Both the position numbers and the translations under genes were made by a program. DNA of 10,119 nt from Bacteroidales bacterium (GTDB taxonomy: Bacteria > Bacteroidota > Bacteroidia > Bacteroidales > WCHB1-69), in assembly GCA_031272415.1 (NCBI GenBank), contig JAISTU010000082.1, forward strand, positions 1-10,119, given 5' to 3'. The notes under the pieces are model-generated. The model worked only from the letters and a program-made list of their open reading frames with translations. It made no database searches and was not told the origin of the DNA. Within the stretch, counting starts at the first letter, position 1. Each line of letters begins with the position of its first letter. Below, piece by piece: positions 6,256 through 10,119 of this stretch.

Positions 6256-7161
6256 TTATTTCAATTTTATTTTTTGACCTATCTGTAAAATACTGTTTTC
6301 ATTAAGATGATTGACTTTATATAATACATTGACATTGACACCATAACGCCGAGATATGGCGAACAATGTATCCCCTTTTTTAACGATATGGTAAGTGGCT
6401 TTGGAAGTAGATTTTGACGTAGAAGTTGTTGATTTAGGAGCAGTTACGGCACTTTCTAAATCATCTTCTGACGCATCTGTATTTGCCGTATCGCCCACCC
6501 ATTGACCGTCAGCCAAATAATCTTTTTTCAATCCAAATTTATTTTTGACCACCAACAAAGTGTCTGCCCAAAGTGTTCCTTTTGTAAAGTCTATCAACAC
6601 ATTAGGATTAAAATGTTTATATAAAAAACGTGTTTCAAAATGCAAATGTTCTGTTGTGGCTCTGCCTGTTCTGCCAGCCAAACCGATGGGCTGTCCTGCT
6701 TTAACCATACTGTCTTGATTAACAAGCACTTTTGAAAGATGTGCATACAGTGTTTCCAAACCATTTTCGTGCCTCAAAATGACCACATTTCCATAGCCTG
6801 CATGAAGATAGCGTGCAATTCTCACTTTTCCGTCCCATGCAGCAACAATTGTATCCCCTAATTGTTGCTTAATGTCTGTCCCTGAATGCATTCTACTGCC
6901 TCTCCAACCATAAGGAGAGATAACATTCCAAGTAGCAATACATGGAAAAACAAAAATATCCGCTCCTTCTACCAAAAGCGGTATTTCATAAATCGTATCG
7001 GGCTTAAAAAGACTGCCTGAAACGATAGTATAATCCGAATTCCATGTATTTTCATATATTAAATGGGCAGGAATATACACACTGTCAGGCTCTGATTTAC
7101 AGCAAATTACCTGTAAACAACAACAAAATAATCCTACCTTTAAAATCAAATTTTTACTCAA
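6256..7161 (-). CDS. M23-family peptidoglycan endopeptidase with C-terminal LysM
   Basis: A cell-envelope protein of about 301 residues. Using the TTG at 7161 as residue 1, there is a hydrophobic, Cys-rich N-terminus (LILKVGLFCCCLQVICC), which is either a signal peptide or an atypical lipoprotein signal without a clean lipobox. The M23 metallopeptidase core (about 80-180) has zinc ligands His92 and Asp96 (MHSGTD), His141 (YAHLS), and His172 and His174 (EHLHFE). A Ser/Thr-rich linker follows (about 240-255), then a LysM peptidoglycan-binding domain (256-300). All catalytic residues are present, so it is likely an active endopeptidase. No ATG or GTG exists before the signal-like segment. The frame stays open to a TTG at 7194, but that lies inside tRNA-Pro, so the TTG at 7161, about 20 nt past the mature tRNA end, is the better choice. 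It is probably co-transcribed with the tRNAs upstream and lpxC/fabZ downstream. Confidence 0.88.
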   Translation of the reverse strand: MSKNLILKVGLFCCCLQVICCKSEPDSVYIPAHLIYENTWNSDYTIVSGSLFKPDTIYEIPLLVEGADIFVFPCIATWNVISPYGWRGSRMHSGTDIKQQLGDTIVAAWDGKVRIARYLHAGYGNVVILRHENGLETLYAHLSKVLVNQDSMVKAGQPIGLAGRTGRATTEHLHFETRFLYKHFNPNVLIDFTKGTLWADTLLVVKNKFGLKKDYLADGQWVGDTANTDASEDDLESAVTAPKSTTSTSKSTSKATYHIVKKGDTLFAISRRYGVNVNVLYKVNHLNENSILQIGQKIKLK

Positions 7162-7182
7162 TGGTATGTACTTTTTTGTTAG

Positions 7183-7257
7183 TCGGGATAGCAAGATTCG
7201 AACTTGCGACCTCCTGCTCCCAAAGCAGGCGCGATAACCGGACTACGCTATATCCCG
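7183..7257 (-). tRNA. tRNA-Pro (anticodon UGG)
   Basis: A 75-nt cloverleaf. The acceptor stem CGGGATA pairs with TATCCCG, the anticodon stem is CCTGC/GCAGG with loop TTTGGGA (anticodon TGG), and the T arm contains GTTCGAATC. The discriminator is A, and CCA is not encoded (the next bases are CTA). It lies 8 bp after tRNA-Ser and 21 bp before the likely start of the M23 gene on the same strand. Confidence 0.96.
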
Positions 7258-7265
7258 TTTTTTTG

Positions 7266-7352
7266 CGGAGAAGGGGGGATTCGAACCCCCGGTACCCTTT
7301 CGGATACGACAGTTTAGCAAACTGCTGGTTTAAGCCACTCACCCACCTCTCC
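7266..7352 (-). tRNA. tRNA-Ser (anticodon GCU)
   Basis: An 87-nt class II tRNA with a long variable arm (TATCC-GAAA-GGGTA). The anticodon arm is GCAGT, loop TTGCTAA (anticodon GCT, reading AGC/AGU), then ACTGT. The T arm is CCGGGGGTTCGAATCCCCC. The acceptor GGAGAGG pairs with CTTCTCC, including one G-U wobble. The discriminator is G, and a full CCA is not encoded. It is the first gene of the leftward unit. Confidence 0.96.
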
Positions 7353-7391
7353 TTTATATGATGATAGTTATCAAATTTTCTTAGGGTTTTA

Positions 7392-7420
7392 CAAAGATAC
7401 ACATTTTTTTCAATTTTCAA
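7392..7420 (-). promoter_or_regulatory. Promoter of the tRNA-led leftward operon
   Basis: On the minus strand TATCTTTG (7399-7392) is the -7 box. Two TTG motifs lie upstream, at 7413-7411 (11 bp away) and 7420-7418 (18 bp away, near the expected -33 spacing). The predicted transcription start near 7385 is about 33 nt before tRNA-Ser. No other promoter box is evident between the tRNAs and the M23 gene. Confidence 0.75.
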
Positions 7421-7509
7421 TTAAATTAAAAAAAATTTTTTTTTACTCTATCGCCCGTTTTGCATCAGTAAACAAAAATGTTTGGGTAAATTCCTGTATT
7501 TCATGCTTA

Positions 7510-8418
7510 TTAATTTCTCTTTATTTTTAGCATTTTTTCTACTGCATTCCACACCATTTCTTGCGTAATACTTTCTACTGCCAAAGGATAGTAAGTCATT
7601 GTATACCACGCCTCCCATAAATGAGGGCTGATAACTTTTTGCATTCTATTGTAATCGTAAATTTCTACGGGACTTGTGCAAGTGAAAATAGCAACTGTTG
7701 GTATTTTTAGCCCCAAAGCAAAGTGCATCGCCAATGTGTCTCCTGTAATGACAAAACCGCACTGGGCTATATCGTACATATATTCTCTAATGGTTTCTCT
7801 TTCTTGAAAAAACCGCACTTTATAACCTTTATTGAGCAGATTTTCAGACAATTCCGTGTAGCCGTTCCAACGTTTTGTTTGCCACCTTTCACCTGCTCTT
7901 GCCTCTATGCCAACCAATAATGGGTCAAAAGTAGGATAGGTGTCTTCGGGCAATACATATTCTTCGCCAGTAAAAGTTTTCCCAATCATTTGGTAAAGAT
8001 ATTCTTGCACGCTACAAGTGGCATCATATTTCAATTTATCGGCAGTATCTTTGGAAAAACGCGAAATTAAACTTAAATCAAACCATGCTGAACTATCGTC
8101 AGAATACGTAATTTTTCCTTCCTGTGTTATATATGCACCTGTTATTTTTTTACATTTAATAAATGGCAGTATTTTCAACACATCCGCATCATCATCTAAT
8201 GACAAAACAAGGTCAAAAAAATCATTCTCAAAAGTGGAAAATGTAATATCCTCAATCGCCAAAATGCGCTGTAATGCTGGAAAATTCGCAGGCAATACAC
8301 ATTTATTCTTTTGTGCCGTAATCCACGTAATTTGCTCATTCTTTAAAGCATGTAAAAGTACGGTTGTGCGTACTACATCGCCTGTTGCTCCGGTCTTGAT
8401 AATCAATATTTTACTCAT
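7510..8418 (-). CDS. Glycosyltransferase family 9 (heptosyltransferase-like)
   Basis: A 302-residue cytosolic GT-B fold enzyme resembling LPS heptosyltransferases, which move a sugar from an ADP-sugar to a lipopolysaccharide core or other glycan. The N-terminal domain opens with ILIIKTGATGDVVRTT (4-19), the usual GT9 glycine-rich start. The C-terminal domain has RWQTKRW (178-184) and GDTLAMHFALGLKIPTVAIF (226-245), matching the GT9 donor-site pattern D-T-x-x-M-H. It is slightly shorter than typical WaaC/WaaF proteins (about 320-350 residues). The true donor and acceptor cannot be read from sequence. Its ATG overlaps the end of the upstream glycosyltransferase gene (ATGAGTAA, 8 bp), implying translational coupling. 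Confidence 0.85.
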   Translation of the reverse strand: MSKILIIKTGATGDVVRTTVLLHALKNEQITWITAQKNKCVLPANFPALQRILAIEDITFSTFENDFFDLVLSLDDDADVLKILPFIKCKKITGAYITQEGKITYSDDSSAWFDLSLISRFSKDTADKLKYDATCSVQEYLYQMIGKTFTGEEYVLPEDTYPTFDPLLVGIEARAGERWQTKRWNGYTELSENLLNKGYKVRFFQERETIREYMYDIAQCGFVITGDTLAMHFALGLKIPTVAIFTCTSPVEIYDYNRMQKVISPHLWEAWYTMTYYPLAVESITQEMVWNAVEKMLKIKRN

Positions 8419-9574
8419 CTTTTTTTAATATTTTTTGTAACATATTTCCCAAATTGGAATATCCTAAATTGTGTGTATATTGGCTTATTTCATTGGCATA
8501 ATCAATTGATTTTTTGGTAGTTATAATTTGCTCAATGGCTGGCAAAAGATGAGCAACTTCATTATTAGGCACAACAATTCCTGTTTTTTGAGGCTCAACC
8601 AATTCGGCAATACCTCCCACATCTGTTACAACAACAGGAATTTGAAAACCGTATGCCATCATTAAAATACCGCTTTGAGTACCCGAATAATAAGGCAACA
8701 CAACTACATCTGATGCCTTAAAATAAGGCTCAACATTCTCATTATCAATAAATTTATTCACTAAAATAACTTTCTTTTCCAACTCAAAATGTTGTATAAT
8801 TTTTTGATATTTTTCCATATCTTCATAATTTTCACCCACGACCAACAAGGTAGTATCAGGTATTTTTTTCAATAAATGTGCAAAAGTTTCTATCAAGCGG
8901 TCTAATCCTTTGTACGGACGGATTAACCCAAAAAAAAGTACCACATTTTCAGTCTTAATATCCAAGTGTTGTTTAGCAGACAAATTCGTAAAGCGATTGA
9001 GATTGTAACAATCATATATTGAGAGAGTTGTGGAAAAAATGGGCAACTTTGGAAAATCAATTTCTATCTGTTTTTTTATATATGCCGATTCACAAATAAA
9101 AGCGTCTGCATAACAGAGCGTTTTACGTGTAAAAAACTTATCAAACCACCTATTTTCATGTGAAATATAATTTTCTACCAAAAAAATAATTTTGGTTGAT
9201 TTTAATTTTTTGCTGATTTTTTTTGCAATAAATCCCAAAGCAGGTCCAAAAAATGGCATCCACCACACAAATAGTACCCCATCAGGTTGCTCTTTTTTGA
9301 TAATCTTAAAAGTTTTTATCCATGAAATCGGATTGACAGAGTTGAGTACGCGTCTGATTTTATTTGCATGCTCAAACGGTACAATTGCAGACTTGTCATA
9401 TTGCGTAGTACCCGGAAAAAACACAGAAGGATACAGCAATGTGTATGACAAAGTATTTGTGTCATATCCTAATTGCGTTAAAGTTTGATGCAAATATGCC
9501 TCCACAAGCGCTTGCCCGCCTCGATAAGGGTATGCAGGTCCTATAATGATAATTCTTTGTTTATTGTCGCCCAT
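8411..9574 (-). CDS. Glycosyltransferase family 4-like
   Basis: A 387-residue GT-B enzyme. The N-terminal domain begins RIIIIGPAYPYRGGQALVEA (7-26), with the Gly-Gly loop that contacts the nucleotide-sugar phosphate. The C-terminal GT1/GT4 domain shows LFFGLIRPYKGLDRLIETF (213-231), LLVVGE (243-248), VVLPYYSGTQSGILMMAYG (291-309) and PVVVTDVGGIAELV (313-326). In the family, the conserved E-x7-E motif lies where SGTQSGILMMAY is seen; its first Glu is absent, as in some GT4 members. The acceptor is probably a lipid-linked or surface glycan. The start at 9574 was chosen because the in-frame upstream start at 9613 overlaps the promoter box. It forms a two-gene operon with the GT9 gene. Confidence 0.87.
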   Translation of the reverse strand: MGDNKQRIIIIGPAYPYRGGQALVEAYLHQTLTQLGYDTNTLSYTLLYPSVFFPGTTQYDKSAIVPFEHANKIRRVLNSVNPISWIKTFKIIKKEQPDGVLFVWWMPFFGPALGFIAKKISKKLKSTKIIFLVENYISHENRWFDKFFTRKTLCYADAFICESAYIKKQIEIDFPKLPIFSTTLSIYDCYNLNRFTNLSAKQHLDIKTENVVLFFGLIRPYKGLDRLIETFAHLLKKIPDTTLLVVGENYEDMEKYQKIIQHFELEKKVILVNKFIDNENVEPYFKASDVVVLPYYSGTQSGILMMAYGFQIPVVVTDVGGIAELVEPQKTGIVVPNNEVAHLLPAIEQIITTKKSIDYANEISQYTHNLGYSNLGNMLQKILKKDE

Positions 9575-9602
9575 TTTTAATACAATTTTGTTATGCAAAA
9601 TA

Positions 9603-9624
9603 CAAAGATACAATTTTTTTTCAA
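9603..9624 (-). promoter_or_regulatory. Promoter of the glycosyltransferase operon
   Basis: TATCTTTG on the minus strand (9610-9603) with TTG (9624-9622) 11 bp upstream repeats the layout seen at the deiminase and tRNA promoters. Transcription would start near 9596, leaving a leader of about 20 nt before the ATG at 9574. Confidence 0.7.
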
Positions 9625-9650
9625 TAAAAAAATTAAAAACTTTTTTTTAA

Positions 9651-9671
9651 TTGAGAATTGAGAATTGAGAA
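9651..9671. repeat. Three tandem copies of TTGAGAA
   Basis: Three perfect 7-bp units stand in a row just upstream of the glycosyltransferase promoter, followed by a T run. This is a short microsatellite-like tract whose copy number could vary between strains. Confidence 0.85.
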
Positions 9672-9702
9672 TTATTTTTTTTTTTACATTTTTGCACCTC
9701 CC

Positions 9703-9798
9703 TTGTCTGAACTGTGATTTGGAATGATTTGTGTGATTTATATGATTATTAAATCCTGCTAATCATATAAATCATTCGAAAATCAGCGGTTCAGACGG
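9703..9798 (+). repeat. Interspersed palindromic repeat, copy 2 (96 bp)
   Basis: The left end TTGTCTGAAC (9703-9712) pairs with GTTCAGAC (9789-9796), where the last two bases are GG instead of AA. The inner arms (GGAATGATTTGTGTGATTTA against its partial complement AATCATATAAATCATTC) form a long imperfect hairpin. It is inverted relative to copy 1 at 598-692. A perfect GTTCAGACAA also occurs further right at 9883-9892, so a larger 190-bp element (9703-9892) with perfect 10-bp ends and the CACTCTA repeat inside it is possible. Confidence 0.8.
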
Positions 9799-9807
9799 AA
9801 AATGTAC

Positions 9808-9868
9808 AATTTTAGAACGTTTTTATCCCAAAATGCAAAAAAAATCTTCACTCTACACTCTACACTCT
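9808..9868 (+). repeat. CACTCTA-type interspersed repeat
   Basis: AATTTTAGAAC, then ATCCCAAAATGC, an A run and TCTTCACTCTACACTCTACA match the copy at 4384-4437 closely and the short copy at 731-752 in part. This copy has three CACTCT units. Confidence 0.7.
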
Positions 9869-9919
9869 GGAATAAAATCAAAGTTCAGACAAACAATTTT
9901 TTTTTCTCAAAAAAAAGGG

Positions 9920-9927
9920 TATCTTTG
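9920..9927 (+). promoter_or_regulatory. Rightward promoter box TATCTTTG near the window end
   Basis: This is an exact TAnnTTTG -7 box, with a T-rich stretch near 9895-9905 where the -33 element would be. An ATG at 9952 follows but opens only 31 codons. The box may drive a small RNA, a small peptide, or a gene that starts beyond the window. Confidence 0.5.
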
Positions 9928-10119
9928 TAAAAAGTAAATAAAGCAATAAAAATGGACACATGTAAAATGTATTATATTCTTTATTTTTCCAGCGGGTTAG
10001 CGCTGAAAGGGGGTGCTTTTGAGAAGACAAATTTAACTTCGGCTTGACTTCAAAAACAGCGTTTATAGATTTTTTTGTGCCATTTTATAACTGCTTTTGG
10101 ACTTTTTGGCTCTTTTTTG

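Larger units (their letters stand above)
9611..10119. other. Right-end intergenic region, gene-poor
   Basis: No open frame of useful length lies here on either strand. It contains three tandem TTGAGAA units (9651-9671), palindromic repeat copy 2 (9703-9798), a CACTCTA-type repeat (9808-9868), a third GTTCAGACAA end (9883-9892) and a rightward promoter box (9920-9927). The part from 9988 to 10070 is less AT-rich than its surroundings and has small inverted repeats. A 31-codon frame (9952-10047) follows the promoter. The rest is AT-rich with poly-T runs. Confidence 0.65.

Noticed and set aside
7154..7420. Minus-strand and plus-strand open frames across the tRNA pair (7154-7420 and 7044-7361)
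   Set aside because: They are translations of the tRNA-Ser and tRNA-Pro genes and their promoter; the WVSGLNQ and GFESPLL segments are tRNA-derived artefacts.
7428..7444. A8-T9 tract as terminator of the glycosyltransferase operon
   Set aside because: A pure A/T symmetric tract without a G-C stem is weak evidence, and such tracts are frequent in these intergenic regions.
9575..9613. N-terminal extension of the GT4-like protein
   Set aside because: It also runs through its own promoter box (giving the same YLC residues as at 789), and the Rossmann-like start follows the ATG at 9574.
9952..10047. 31-codon frame after the right-edge promoter as a gene
   Set aside because: Too short to judge, no recognisable family, and the segment shows inverted repeats that could equally be RNA structure; kept only as part of a finding.

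Overview
The window looks like a chromosomal segment of an AT-rich member of the Bacteroidota. Five independent signs point there: an LpxC-FabZ fusion protein, a secreted enzyme ending in a type IX secretion (T9SS) sorting domain, repeated TAnnTTTG (-7) promoter boxes (mostly TATCTTTG), A-rich rather than Shine-Dalgarno-like sequence before start codons, and dispersed Bacteroidota-style intergenic palindromes. I cannot fix the genus.

Layout. Positions 1-851 hold no convincing gene. They contain a 13-G tract between two related palindromes, a leftward promoter, and a 95-bp palindromic repeat. A large secreted deiminase of the agmatine/peptidylarginine deiminase family runs rightward at 852-2999 and ends at a clear terminator. 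Two decayed rightward genes follow: a RhuM-family gene with two compensating frameshifts (3199-4182) and, three bases on, a truncated and frameshifted start of a gene resembling DUF6155 (4186-4282).

From 7420 down to 4429 everything runs leftward and looks like one transcription unit: promoter, tRNA-Ser(GCU), tRNA-Pro(UGG), an M23 peptidase with LysM, lpxC/fabZ, and a small macro-like or phage-type protein. Apart from the tRNAs and the last gene, it serves the cell envelope (peptidoglycan remodelling, lipid A and fatty acid synthesis). A second leftward unit (9624 to 7510) has two overlapping glycosyltransferase genes, GT4-like then GT9-like, probably building a surface glycan.

The right end (9611-10119) has no convincing gene. 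It carries a second, inverted copy of the palindromic repeat, a CACTCTA-type repeat also seen at 4384-4437 and 731-752, and a rightward promoter that may start a small RNA or a gene beyond the window.

I see no CRISPR array, no intact transposase and no complete new defence system. The items most worth following are the secreted deiminase, the tRNA-led envelope operon with an apparent TTG start, the interspersed repeats (one of which forms the 3' end of a gene), and the promoter-led gene-less segments at both ends.
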